Numbered from the stretch's first letter, positions 18,056 through 26,923 are shown. The stretch: DNA of 64,000 nt from Atribacter laminatus (GCF_015775515.1 NZ_CP065383.1:1364001-1428000), one strand, 5' to 3'. The notes: generated by a model not told the origin, from the sequence alone. Made by a program: numbers and translations.

Positions 18056-18424
18056 TCAGGATAGACCCTCATGCTGCTTTCGCAGCACCAGATGAGGATG
18101 AAAATAGGTATCCAGGAATCGTTTCCCCCTTTAGCAAAAGAGGTTAGGAAGATTTGGATTTTTTCTGCTCCGTCATTGCGAGGAGCGCAGCGACGTGGCA
18201 ATCTCATTGAGCCATTTTTTTATTCTGAGGAGGGTGGCGTTTTTACCGGACATTATAAGAATCTCATTCATTCCAATTCCACAATTCAACAAATAATAAA
18301 AGATGACTCATGAGATTGCCACGACCTCAAAAAACCAGGTATCGCAATGACGACGAGACGTTCCTTCTCCCTTGATGGGAGAAGGCGAGGATGAGGGTGA
18401 AAGTCCAGGATGAGATCCTGGTGA
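18056..18424 (+). repeat. Composite intergenic repeat, modules A-B-C-C'-D
   Basis: Module A (18056-18106) has the hairpin TGCTGCTTTCGCAGCA. Module B (18121-18157) is a degenerate CCCCCTTTAGCAAA element. Module C (18172-18207) contains GCGAGGAGCGCAGCGACG. Module C' (18309-18353) begins TGAGATTGCCACGACCTC. Module D (18361-18405) holds CCTTCTCCCTTGATGGGAGAAGG. The same modules, in the same order, recur at 31541-31773 and partly at 33258-33420, 39243-39355 and 60808-60905. Confidence 0.85.
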
Positions 18425-19432
18425 GTTGCTCTAAAAAAATTCCATCAAAAAAACGTTCTGGTATTTTCAGAATAGGCTCCTTTAATGAATATAAAATACC
18501 TATTCAAATCACAATTATGAGGAATCTAATCGTGCTTTGGTTGGACAACGTGACATCTCATCCACCCACTTCGTCATTTTGAGGAGTGTATTTTACGACG
18601 GGAGAAGCTCTCATTTTTTCATTATTCTATATCCTTTCATTTGGATATTCATTAAAAATAAAAAAGAGACTCCCCAAAGTAAAGCGCTAACTCTCCCAAT
18701 GAGGGAATTATTCTATTTATTCTCTCGTTGGAGGGAAGGATTGAGAAAAACGTACTTTTCTAATAGTTCTTTTTGAGTCTTATTTTCAAAAAGAACTATT
18801 TATTGTAGAATAAAAACTTGAGCGGTTTTGCTCACCCCGTATAATCACCGCATCTTTTAGTTCTTAAAATTAAATTTAATAATACCCGAGAGCATAAAAT
18901 CATTGAGATATAAAATGGTATCAATCTAAAACTAATTACACATTATATCTAAAATAGAAAATATAATATGATAAAAAAATTTGTATGTTATAATAATTCG
19001 TAATAAAAAAGAAATGGGGAGATAAATTTAGGAATAATAAAACAAACACTGAAAAAATACTTAAAAAATATATTATAAGGATAATAAATTAAGATAATTA
19101 AAAGTTTTCATAATTTGAGTTGAAGATGTATTTGAGTGTATTTTCAAAACAACAAACAATTGTCAAATGTGATTAAAATTTCAAATGAGGTTGGGATTAA
19201 AGTTATAATTAAGACAGATAAGGGAGTCAAAAAACTTCATAAAAATTTTGGTTAATAATGAAAAATAACTTATTTTAAATCTCCTAGATAATCACAATTA
19301 TTCAAAAACCAATGTTTTATATCTTTTTTAAATTTTTATTGAAGAACATACCAGAAGGAGGTGAAAAGTTTTCTTAAAAAAGCCACATTTTAACCCAAGA
19401 AAGGTAAAAATTTAAAAAAGGAGGAATGAATT
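18425..19432. other. Long AT-rich non-coding region before sugar ABC operon
   Basis: No supported gene. 18560-18620 still shows decayed repeat sequence (TCATTTTGAGGAG...ACGACGGGAGAAG). A strong 15-base stem hairpin lies at 18762-18800. 18800-19400 is extremely AT-rich with no recognisable structure; the promoter of the binding-protein gene is expected there. Confidence 0.6.
18762..18800. terminator. Long perfect hairpin, possible terminator
   Basis: AATAGTTCTTTTTGA (18762-18776) pairs exactly with 18786-18800. It is far from any stop codon, so it may be a remnant repeat or may end a long transcript from the URO-D-like gene. Confidence 0.45.
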
Positions 19433-21058
19433 GTGAGGAAAAAAGGAACAAAAATTTTATTAGGAGTATTGGTTTTACTCGTTGTTTCAGCCTTAATAAC
19501 ATTTGCTTTTGCTCAGGATATGGATCAATTGGAAAAAGATACTGCCGATGCGGCGTTTGAAGCATCTGATAAGGGACAGCCTGATCCCTCCTGGCAAGGA
19601 AAGAAATTCACAGTTGCAGTTTTAGCATCAGGCCCCCACGGAGCTATTTCTGGTCCTCTCTACTTTTGGCGTCCTTACTGGGAACAATTAACCGGTGCGA
19701 CCTATGATATCGCCGAAATTCCTTTTGGTGAATTACAAGCAAAAATCTTTACTGATTTAGCAACAGAAACTGGGAATTATGATGTTATAGTTGGCCCGAG
19801 CTTTTTCTATGGTGATTATATTGCCAATGATTGGATTATACCCATAGATAAATATTTTGATGACCCCAGAATGCCCAAGTGGGATCGGGATGGAATTGCC
19901 GCACCGATTCGTAAACTTCATCAATGGGGCGGAAAATGGTATGGATTTAATAACGACCACGATGGAATGGTCATTTATTTCAGGAAAGATCTCTTCAATG
20001 ATCCAAAGTGGCAAGAAGAATTTAAAAATGAATTTAATTATGATTTACCCACCCGCCCGGATAGTTGGCAGGAAATTCTTGACTTGGCAAAGTTCTTCAA
20101 CGGGAAAGATTGGAATGGGGATGGAAAGGAAGACTTTGGAATCAGCATGCATCTCAAAGTTGGCGAGCAGGGTTTCTTTAACTATATTGCCTTAGCAGGT
20201 GGTTTTGTTGTCATGCCGGCACCAGGTGACGATTCAGCTAAGGTAACTCGTTATTACAATCAATTCTGGTTTGACCCTGAAACTATGAAACCTCTCATTA
20301 ATACCCCTGGACATGTAAGAGCTATGGAAATGTTGGTTGAACTCTGCAAGTATGGTCCAGCTGCCATGGTTGGTTGGGGATTAGGAGAAGCCTGGGATTT
20401 ATTCCTTAGAGGCGATTGCGCGATGGTCTTTACCTTTGGTGATATTGGAACATCCTCTCAGGATACTAGGATTTCAGTCATCAAGGGAAAACTTGGTGTA
20501 GTTCCTATTCCCGGTAGCAGCGAAGTTTATAATCTCGAGACCAATGAATGGGTGGAACTGGATGAACCGAATTTGGTTGCGAATGAATCAGGTGCTTCTT
20601 GGCATGGAGTTATCACTAAATATGCAGAAGAACCGGATATGATCGCTCATTTCTTATCCTGGCAAGCAACACCAGAGATTAACCACTGGAACGTTGCTTG
20701 GGGTTGGACTGGAGTCGATCCCGGAACAGTCTATGACTTCTTAGAACCTGTTGGTCAAGCCAAAATCGAAGACTACACTACTACTGGTTATAATGAAGAT
20801 GACGTTCGAGAATTTCTGGATGCATACAATACCATGTGGTTTGGATACCCACATAGCATTCCTTATTTGAGAATTGCCGGAGCGGCCGATTACATCGAAA
20901 GTTTGGATATTCATATGTCTGAAGCTTTAACCGGTCAGGCGACACCTCAAGGAGCTCTTGATCGTACCGCCCAAGATTGGGAAAATATTACCGAAGAATT
21001 AGGCAGAGAAGAACAGAAAGCCTTATATTGGGATGCAATAGGTTATTCTGGAGAATAA
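19433..21058 (+). CDS. Sugar ABC transporter substrate-binding protein (family 1)
   Basis: A 541-residue periplasmic-type binding protein. Starts at GTG 19433 with AAAGGAGG upstream. Residues 1-27 are a signal peptide (ends FAFAQ); there is no lipobox cysteine, so it is probably soluble in a periplasm. FTVAVLASGPHG begins the mature fold, DWNGDGKEDFG (about 224-234) is a typical EF-like loop of family 1 binding proteins. It is about 100 residues longer than common MalE-like proteins. Two permease genes follow; there is no ATPase gene in the operon. A hairpin at 21095-21127 separates it from the permeases. Sugar specificity is unknown. Confidence 0.9.
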   Translation: MRKKGTKILLGVLVLLVVSALITFAFAQDMDQLEKDTADAAFEASDKGQPDPSWQGKKFTVAVLASGPHGAISGPLYFWRPYWEQLTGATYDIAEIPFGELQAKIFTDLATETGNYDVIVGPSFFYGDYIANDWIIPIDKYFDDPRMPKWDRDGIAAPIRKLHQWGGKWYGFNNDHDGMVIYFRKDLFNDPKWQEEFKNEFNYDLPTRPDSWQEILDLAKFFNGKDWNGDGKEDFGISMHLKVGEQGFFNYIALAGGFVVMPAPGDDSAKVTRYYNQFWFDPETMKPLINTPGHVRAMEMLVELCKYGPAAMVGWGLGEAWDLFLRGDCAMVFTFGDIGTSSQDTRISVIKGKLGVVPIPGSSEVYNLETNEWVELDEPNLVANESGASWHGVITKYAEEPDMIAHFLSWQATPEINHWNVAWGWTGVDPGTVYDFLEPVGQAKIEDYTTTGYNEDDVREFLDAYNTMWFGYPHSIPYLRIAGAADYIESLDIHMSEALTGQATPQGALDRTAQDWENITEELGREEQKALYWDAIGYSGE

Positions 21059-21094
21059 TTTTTCGGTGTTGATTAGCAGAAGTTAATGGATCTG

Positions 21095-21127
21095 GAGGGG
21101 CTGGTTGACATGGGAACCAAGCCCCTC
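21095..21127 (+). terminator. Attenuating hairpin after binding-protein gene
   Basis: GAGGGGCTGGTT (21095-21106) pairs with AACCAAGCCCCTC (21115-21127) with one bulge, followed by TATTTTG. Probably partial termination between the binding protein and the permeases. Confidence 0.65.
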
Positions 21128-21149
21128 TATTTTGAAGGAGGAGGTTGCA

Positions 21150-22031
21150 TTGGGTGTGAAAAAAAAGAAGACACCTCTTAAAGAGCAGGGAAAGAAATGG
21201 TTTATTGCCCCCGCCATAACCTGGCTCATGCTGTTTACTTTAGCTCCCCTCATCTATACTGTTTATTTAAGTTTTCACGGATCCCGTTTTTTACAGGTTA
21301 CCCGTTTTGTTGGATTAAAGAATTTTATTAATGTACTTACTGATTATCGGTTTTGGGGGGCATTTCGGGTCACTATCATCTTTGTTTTAGGTGGTTTGGT
21401 GCTTAGCGTGGGATTGGGTCTTTTATTTGCATTATTGTTTAACCGTCAAATAAGAGGGGTTCAAGTATTTAGAACATTGTCAACAATGCCTTTGTTCACT
21501 GCACCTGTTGCTTTGGGTTATATTTTTATGATCATATTTTATGAAAATGGAGGCCCAATTAACAATTTTCTTACTATGGTTATTTCAAAACAAGTGCCGT
21601 GGTTATCCAATCCTAGTTGGGCGGTATTTTCGGTACTTATTGCCGATACCTGGCAGTGGACACCTTTTGCCTTTTTGGTTTTATTAGCTAGTCTTCAAGC
21701 AGTTCCAAAAGACCTTTATGAAGCAGCCAGTCTTGATTCTGCTTCAAGCTGGGATATTTTTAAGCATATCACCTTTCCTCTTATTTCCCCCGTTTTAGGG
21801 ACCGTTATAATTCTCCGCATTGTCGAAGCCTTTAAAGTATTTGACCTTCCCTTCGCACTGACTAATGGAGGTCCAGGTTTGGCAACCAGAACCTTGACTT
21901 TTAACGTTTATACCAATGGGTTGAGAGACCAGAATTTGGGAACTGCCAGTGCTACGGCTATCGTACTCTTGGTAATTGTTTTATTGGTGAGTGTATTGTT
22001 CTTTAAACGCTATGGGTCTAACTATGAATAA
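21150..22031 (+). CDS. Sugar ABC transporter permease 1 (MalF/UgpA type)
   Basis: Six membrane segments in 293 residues. The EAA loop is present as DLYEAASLDSASSWDIFKHITFPLISP, which contacts the ATPase. The frame opens at 21105, but the TTG at 21150 is the better start because AAGGAGGAGG lies just before it and the upstream codons overlap the hairpin; GTG 21156 is the alternative. Second gene of the sugar operon, 18 bases before permease 2. Confidence 0.9.
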   Translation: MGVKKKKTPLKEQGKKWFIAPAITWLMLFTLAPLIYTVYLSFHGSRFLQVTRFVGLKNFINVLTDYRFWGAFRVTIIFVLGGLVLSVGLGLLFALLFNRQIRGVQVFRTLSTMPLFTAPVALGYIFMIIFYENGGPINNFLTMVISKQVPWLSNPSWAVFSVLIADTWQWTPFAFLVLLASLQAVPKDLYEAASLDSASSWDIFKHITFPLISPVLGTVIILRIVEAFKVFDLPFALTNGGPGLATRTLTFNVYTNGLRDQNLGTASATAIVLLVIVLLVSVLFFKRYGSNYE

Positions 22032-22049
22032 GGCCATGAGGTGTTAAAA

Positions 22050-22901
22050 ATGAGAAAACGTAGAGGCAAAATCATAGTAAACATAATTCTTTGGATTATT
22101 GTGGCCATTGTCGCTGTTTGGATGCTTTTCCCTTTTTATTGGGCAGTGATAACTTCAATAAAAAAGCCCGCTGATGTATTTCGGTTATCTTTCATCCCGG
22201 GTGTTCAATTCGATCCCACTTTAGACAACTGGAAGTCGGAGTTCCAATTGCGAGGTAAAGAAATTACTCGTGCTATGGGGAATTCACTGGCAATCGGCAT
22301 TGGTGCTGCTTTTATTGCTTTGGGGGTTGGTACCTTAGCCGGATATGGATTAGCCCGTTTCCGTTATCGTGGCTGGTCGAATAAAAGCATTTCAATGTGG
22401 ATATTATCACAGCGTTTTCTTCCTCCAGCTGCAACTGTTATTCCCTTCTTCTTGATTTTTAAAAATTTAGGTTTGATAGATAATGTAGTTGCTTTGATTC
22501 TTGTAAATGCAACCTTCACTATTCCTTTTGCCGTTCTTATCTTACGTGATGCTTTTAAAGAACTCCCAGAAGAAATTGAAGAATCAGCTTTGGTTGATGG
22601 TTGTTCTCGGTTTCAAGCCTTTTTTCGAATGGCATTACCATTGGCCGCACCTGCTTTGGTATCAGCTGGTATAATTTGTTTTTCTTTTGCTTGGAACGAG
22701 TTTTTATTCGCTTTCATAATGACTTATGCAAAGGCTTCCCCGATGACGGTTATTATCGCTGGCACTCAAGATACTCAAGGGATTCAGTTTTGGTATGTAG
22801 CTACTCGAATGCTGTTAGCAATTGTTCCTCCAGCAGTTCTTGCTTTGACAGTTCAGAAATATATTGTTAGAGGTTTGACCTTTGGTGCAGTTAAAGGTTA
22901 A
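22050..22901 (+). CDS. Sugar ABC transporter permease 2 (MalG/UgpE type)
   Basis: Six membrane segments in 283 residues with the EAA motif EEIEESALVDGCSRFQAFFRMALPL. The ATG at 22050 has a GAGGTG ribosome site six bases upstream; a GTG at 22041 is less likely. The operon ends here without an ATP-binding subunit, so it must use a shared MsmK/UgpC-type ATPase encoded elsewhere, as is common for family 1 sugar importers. Confidence 0.92.
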   Translation: MRKRRGKIIVNIILWIIVAIVAVWMLFPFYWAVITSIKKPADVFRLSFIPGVQFDPTLDNWKSEFQLRGKEITRAMGNSLAIGIGAAFIALGVGTLAGYGLARFRYRGWSNKSISMWILSQRFLPPAATVIPFFLIFKNLGLIDNVVALILVNATFTIPFAVLILRDAFKELPEEIEESALVDGCSRFQAFFRMALPLAAPALVSAGIICFSFAWNEFLFAFIMTYAKASPMTVIIAGTQDTQGIQFWYVATRMLLAIVPPAVLALTVQKYIVRGLTFGAVKG

Positions 22902-22927
22902 ATAGATCGTTTTCTTTAAGCTATGAG

Positions 22928-22956
22928 TTGAATACGAAAACTATTTTATTTATAAT
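22928..22956 (+). promoter_or_regulatory. Sigma-70 promoter for CDF leader
   Basis: TTGAAT (22928-22933) and TATAAT (22951-22956) are spaced by 17 bases. Transcription would start near 22963, giving a leader of about 126 bases before the CDF gene. Confidence 0.65.
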
Positions 22957-22962
22957 AAAATA

Positions 22963-23088
22963 AATTTGGAGCAGGCGATTGATCTGGATTGATCAGGTTA
23001 ATGGGGCTGGGCAAAAAGCAACAGGTAAAAACCTGTGGGACCATTATTGGTCTTACAGGTTTTTTTGTTTAATTTTGGAGGGTTGTTG
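22963..23088 (+). promoter_or_regulatory. Structured 5' leader with antiterminator/terminator, candidate riboswitch
   Basis: The segment ACCTGT (23031-23036) can pair upstream with ACAGGT (23021-23026) or, as AAACCTGT (23029-23036), downstream with ACAGGTTT (23055-23062). The downstream form, with an inner GGACC/GGTCT stem, is followed by a seven-T run, so it is a terminator; the upstream form would prevent it. Before this lie TGATC/GATCA (around 22979-22994) and GGGGCTGGGCAAAAAGC (about 23003-23019), which could be the sensing part. The downstream gene is a divalent-metal exporter, so metal sensing is plausible. I could not match it with certainty to the known NiCo (czcD), manganese or fluoride classes. 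Confidence 0.55.
23029..23070 (+). terminator. Leader terminator upstream of CDF gene
   Basis: AAACCTGT (23029-23036) with ACAGGTTT (23055-23062), inner GACC/GGTC pairing, and a T-rich tail to 23070. It lies before the start codon, hence premature termination. Confidence 0.75.
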
Positions 23089-23961
23089 ATGACTGAACGA
23101 ACCCGTTATTTTACAATTCGAAATGTATTGCTGGGAATTTTACTCCTGAATTGGGGAGTAGCCTTGACGAAGTTATTATACGGGAGGTTTATTGGTTCAG
23201 CGAGTATGGTTGCCGATGGATTTCATTCTCTTTCCGATGGAGCTTCGAATATTATTGGATTGATAGCGATTTCTATCTCAGTTCGACCTGCCGATGTTAA
23301 CCATCCTTATGGGCATAAAAAGTTTGAGAGCTTTGCTTCAATTGCCATTGCCCTGCTCCTTTTTATTGTGAGTATCGATATTTTACGAGGAGCAATTGAC
23401 CGTTTAAGTAAACCGGTTATTCCAGAAGTAGCTCCTACAAGCTTTATTGTTATGGCAATTGTTTTATTTGTTAATATAGTCGTGGTGAGTTTTGAAACTC
23501 GAATAGGTCGGCGTCTTCATAGCGATATTCTTACCAGTGATGCCCTTCATACTCTGAGCGACATTTTTGTTTCTATTTCGGTTGTTGTCACATTGATTGC
23601 AGTTCGATTGGGAGTAACCTGGTTAGATGTGGTCGCGGCTATGGTTATTGCTGGTTTAATTTTAAAGTCTGGGATTGAGATTCTTTTAAGAAGCTCTGAT
23701 GTTTTATGCGACCGTGTCATTGTTGATCCTGCAGTAATTACCGATATTGTTCTTTCTATTTCTGAGGTCAAAGGTTGCCATAAAATAAGAACTCGAGGCC
23801 GAAAAGATGATATCCATATCGATCTTCATCTATTGGTTGCTGACCATATGGATGTTCAAAATGCCCATGAAATTGCGAATCAAGTCGAAGATGCTTTAAA
23901 AAAGAATATACCCGGGGTTACGGATGTTGTAGTTCACATAGAACCGGTTACCGAAGTTTAA
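23089..23961 (+). CDS. Cation diffusion facilitator metal exporter
   Basis: 290 residues with six predicted membrane helices and a C-terminal cytoplasmic domain from about 205. The transport site motifs are HSLSD (His46, Asp50) in helix 2 and HTLSD (His154, Asp158) in helix 5. The His/Asp combination is typical of zinc- or cobalt-type members rather than DxxxD manganese types. A histidine-containing loop NHPYGH follows helix 2. The ATG at 23089 is chosen because GGAGGG lies 6-11 bases upstream; an earlier in-frame start would be inside the leader terminator. It likely exports Zn, Co, Ni or Fe. Expression is probably controlled by the leader. Confidence 0.92.
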   Translation: MTERTRYFTIRNVLLGILLLNWGVALTKLLYGRFIGSASMVADGFHSLSDGASNIIGLIAISISVRPADVNHPYGHKKFESFASIAIALLLFIVSIDILRGAIDRLSKPVIPEVAPTSFIVMAIVLFVNIVVVSFETRIGRRLHSDILTSDALHTLSDIFVSISVVVTLIAVRLGVTWLDVVAAMVIAGLILKSGIEILLRSSDVLCDRVIVDPAVITDIVLSISEVKGCHKIRTRGRKDDIHIDLHLLVADHMDVQNAHEIANQVEDALKKNIPGVTDVVVHIEPVTEV

Positions 23962-23977
23962 AAAAATGAAATTTAAA

Positions 23978-24015
23978 ACTTCGCTTTGGGCTTATGAGTA
24001 AATCCAAAGCGAAGT
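23978..24015. terminator. Bidirectional terminator
   Basis: ACTTCGCTTTGG (23978-23989) pairs exactly with 24004-24015, between the convergent CDF and signal peptidase genes. Confidence 0.85.
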
Positions 24016-24021
24016 GAGTCT

Positions 24022-24603
24022 TTACTTCAATATAGTAATATGAGTCAGAGGCCAGTAGATGAGAAATGCCCGCCCCAAGACATTCTTTCGAGGGACGTAC
24101 CCCCAAAAACGACTATCATCGCTATTTATGCTGTTATCACCGAGAACGAAGTAAGAGTCTTCTGGAACGGTTTTTTCTCCTTCTCCATAAAATCCATAGT
24201 CATAATAAGTACGACCATACTTATCTCCCTGAAGAGGTTCACCATTTACGTAGATCATCCCATTCGAAATTTTGATCTTTTCACCGGGAAGTCCAATGAC
24301 TCTTTTTATTAAATTTTTTCGGTCATCTATTGGATATCGAAAAACAATAATGTCTCCCCTCTGTGGGTCAGTGACTCGGTAGTAAAACTTAGCTACCAGT
24401 ACCCGTTCTCCTGGGACTAAGGTGGGCTCCATTGAGCTTGAAGGAATATAAAAACTTTGAACAACGAAATGAATGATTAATAAAGCAATTACCAAAGACC
24501 AAACAATGGTTTCGATGGCTTCCCGTAGGGGACTTTTCTTTTTTGTTTCTTTTGGTGGATGAGTGTTATTATCAACCTTTGAAGGAGATTTTTCTTTTTT
24601 CAT
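24022..24603 (-). CDS. lepB: Signal peptidase I
   Basis: Membrane serine protease that removes signal peptides from exported proteins. One membrane segment lies at residues 34-50 after a lysine-rich N-terminus. The catalytic Ser57 is in PSSSMEPT and the general-base Lys100 is in NLIKRVIGLPGE; box E is GDNSINSDDSR. I chose the ATG at 24603, with GAGGTG five bases upstream, over the ATG at 24618. Length 193 is typical of the single-membrane-span type. It is a single gene. Confidence 0.95.
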   Translation of the reverse strand: MKKEKSPSKVDNNTHPPKETKKKSPLREAIETIVWSLVIALLIIHFVVQSFYIPSSSMEPTLVPGERVLVAKFYYRVTDPQRGDIIVFRYPIDDRKNLIKRVIGLPGEKIKISNGMIYVNGEPLQGDKYGRTYYDYGFYGEGEKTVPEDSYFVLGDNSINSDDSRFWGYVPRKNVLGRAFLIYWPLTHITILK

Positions 24604-24779
24604 TCTGCACCTCTTCATTTGTGGAAGTAATCAAATCTCTTATTTCCTTAAGGATTCTATTCACTCCTTATCAAGTTACCATATAAAATGTTCCAGATAA
24701 AATGGCCTATAGGAAAGAACAAAAAGGGAATAAATGTCAATTTCTCTAGGTATCATTATCCCTTATTTTCTCAATGGTA

Positions 24780-25427
24780 TCAATGATAACCAACATGCAT
24801 AATAACTTTTCCAACGATGCGTGCAGGTTTATCAATCAGGATTATGGGGTCATATTTGGGGTTTGCGGACTTCAGGATGACTGCCTGATCTTGAAAAATA
24901 ACTTCTTTGATACATAAACCGAGGTCTTCAAGCTCAATGATAGCAATATCTCCAGAAATAGTTTGAAGGTCGGGAGAGAAAATCACCAAATCGTTTTCGG
25001 TAATTCCTTTGCCGGTCATTGAATCTCCTTTGGCGCGGACAATGAATAAACGAATCTTATCCTGGTATGAATTTCCGGTTTTCATTTGGATAAGTGATTT
25101 TTTAAAGACCTCATAGCCAACAGTATAGGCATCAAAATCGTTTTCGGCAATTCCACAAGGAATTTTTGAGGAAAGGATAGGGATAGCAATATCATCATCA
25201 TCTAAAGAAAAAACGTCACGATTGACAATGCCTGTAATAAGGAGTAACTCCCAATCAGGAATTTTCAGTGTTTTCCCGATTTTTTGCAAAGTAGTGATAT
25301 CTGGTTCTCTTTCGCCTTTGAGCCATCGACAAATGGCTGCTTGGGAAACGCCGGAAGCGTGAGCCAGTTGGACTTGATTCCAATTTTTTTCTTTCATTTT
25401 TTCTTGAAGCCAATCTTTGAATGCCAT
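24780..25427 (-). CDS. XRE-type repressor with S24 self-cleavage domain (LexA/CI-like)
   Basis: Residues 5-60 are an XRE helix-turn-helix (NQVQLAHASGVSQAAICRWL). Residues about 80-213 are an S24 peptidase domain with Ser136 (GDSM) and Lys174 (CIKE), spaced as in LexA and UmuD. The place of the Ala-Gly cleavage bond appears as Cys91-Gly92. This architecture is that of phage CI-type or SOS-like repressors, but no phage gene lies nearby. The inverted repeat GTCATTATATGAC immediately before the start suggests autoregulation. Target genes are unknown. Confidence 0.88.
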   Translation of the reverse strand: MAFKDWLQEKMKEKNWNQVQLAHASGVSQAAICRWLKGEREPDITTLQKIGKTLKIPDWELLLITGIVNRDVFSLDDDDIAIPILSSKIPCGIAENDFDAYTVGYEVFKKSLIQMKTGNSYQDKIRLFIVRAKGDSMTGKGITENDLVIFSPDLQTISGDIAIIELEDLGLCIKEVIFQDQAVILKSANPKYDPIILIDKPARIVGKVIMHVGYH

Positions 25428-25430
25428 AGC

Positions 25431-25443
25431 GTCATTATATGAC
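25431..25443. promoter_or_regulatory. Candidate operator of the S24 repressor
   Basis: GTCATTATATGAC is a perfect 5-bp inverted repeat with a 3-bp centre, only three bases upstream of the repressor start codon. Autoregulatory binding is inferred from position. Confidence 0.45.
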
Positions 25444-25534
25444 AGTAGTAAAATATTATCAAGCTATTATTCCACAAGAAAATTGATAAGCATTACGATG
25501 ATGATTAGATAATTAGTACAATCAATAATCTTGA

Positions 25535-26923
25535 TTATTCATCGTTGCCATTGGATTTCTTTTCATTGTTGTTTTTTAAACGAGATAAGACTTCTTGTTC
25601 AACATCGGGGAGAGCATAAAGAAATCGGTGAACGATCTCGAAAAGATTTTCCTTTTGATTGGCTTCAAAACGAAGAGTAAACATCGGTTCGGTTACTGAT
25701 TTTCTAACCAATCCCCATCCTTCTAACCAATCTATCCGAATACCATCAATCGTAGTAACATTTTTTTCCTTGGAATGAGATTTTTCGAGTATACTCATTA
25801 AATTGGGATGGGAACGGGTTTGTATGCGAATATCAGGAGTAACGTGTGGAGAAGGATAGGTTTCGATGATTTTAGAAAGTGGTAAATTTTGTGATGAAAG
25901 ATAACCAAGAAAAACCATAGCAGCAAAAAGCCCATCATCACGGTGAATTTCGCGAAAAAAGTAATGTCCACTAATTTCGCCAGCCATAATTGCATCTTCT
26001 CGGATCAGACGGGTTTTTATGTAGGTATGTCCGGACCTTTCGACCAAGGGAATGCCACCTAAACGCTGAACCTCATCAGCAACAATTCGAGAGCTCTTTA
26101 TATCATAAACAAATTTTTGACCAGGAGAATTATGGGAAAAGAGATGGCGAATGAAAAAAATCATTCCATGTTCAGGGAGAATGACTTGACCTCTTTCATC
26201 GGCAAAGATCACTCGATCACCATCTCCATCAAATGCAATCCCAACATCAGCCTGATGTTGAAGAATTATTTGGCAGAGATCACTTAAATTTTCGGGTTGC
26301 GAAGGATTTGGTGAGCGGTTGGGAAAAGTGCCGTCTGGTTCGCAATAAAGAGGAATAACACGGTATCCCAGCGAGGTTAAAAAACCAGGGGCAATACCAG
26401 CATAGCTTCCATTTCCACAATCAACCGCGATAGTTAATTTTCTTTTAGGCTGGTTCAAAAAATTTTTTAAAAACCAGAGGTATTCATCTTGGTAATTCTT
26501 GATTTGGTCAACTTGTCCATTTTGAGATCGGAAGATTTTTCCCCCAACCCTTTTTTTTACCTCCTTTATATCTTGTGGCGTTATTGGCATTTCATCTAAA
26601 AGGATTTTAAAACCATTATAGGCGGCTGGATTGTGAGAAGCGGTTACCATAATACCTCCTCGAAAGTGGAGGTAATCGATAGCAAAATAAAGGAGAGGGG
26701 TGGGAACGATTCCTATATCAGTCACCCGGATTCCACTATCTACTAAACCGCGTATTAAGCTTTTTTTTAAGGAGGGAGTACTGATTCTTACATCTCCGCC
26801 AACCGCAAAACAACTTCCGGTGGGGACCATTGAACCCGCAGCTCTTCCAATTAAATAAGCAATTTCTTCGTTTATTTCATCAGGATAAATGCCTCGTATA
26901 TCACAATCTTTGTAAATGCTCAT
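25535..26923 (-). CDS. manB: Phosphomannomutase/phosphoglucomutase
   Basis: Alpha-D-phosphohexomutase interconverting hexose 1- and 6-phosphates for polysaccharide precursors. The phosphoserine loop is TASHNP (Ser96), the metal loop is DGDGDR (232-237), and GEISGHYF is the sugar-binding loop. N-terminal CDIRGIYPDEI is typical of AlgC/ManB-like enzymes. Length 462 is normal. It overlaps the end of the upstream epimerase gene by 23 bases, so the two are translated from one transcript. Confidence 0.92.
   Translation of the reverse strand: MSIYKDCDIRGIYPDEINEEIAYLIGRAAGSMVPTGSCFAVGGDVRISTPSLKKSLIRGLVDSGIRVTDIGIVPTPLLYFAIDYLHFRGGIMVTASHNPAAYNGFKILLDEMPITPQDIKEVKKRVGGKIFRSQNGQVDQIKNYQDEYLWFLKNFLNQPKRKLTIAVDCGNGSYAGIAPGFLTSLGYRVIPLYCEPDGTFPNRSPNPSQPENLSDLCQIILQHQADVGIAFDGDGDRVIFADERGQVILPEHGMIFFIRHLFSHNSPGQKFVYDIKSSRIVADEVQRLGGIPLVERSGHTYIKTRLIREDAIMAGEISGHYFFREIHRDDGLFAAMVFLGYLSSQNLPLSKIIETYPSPHVTPDIRIQTRSHPNLMSILEKSHSKEKNVTTIDGIRIDWLEGWGLVRKSVTEPMFTLRFEANQKENLFEIVHRFLYALPDVEQEVLSRLKNNNEKKSNGNDE

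Noticed and set aside
17818-18207. Minus-strand frame of 129 codons
   Set aside because: Overlaps the URO-D-like gene in antisense and runs into repeat modules.
18071-18313. 80-codon frame with translated motif SLRGAQRRGNL
   Set aside because: It lies wholly in the repeat modules A-C. The translation is the familiar artefact of this type of repeat, and there is no ribosome site.
22960-23070. Leader as a fluoride riboswitch
   Set aside because: GGCGAT is present at 22974, but the conserved downstream CTAATG...CTAC part is missing, and the gene is a CDF exporter rather than CrcB or a fluoride antiporter.
24780-25427. S24 repressor as a prophage marker
   Set aside because: All neighbours are housekeeping genes, and no integrase, att site or structural gene is visible in the window.
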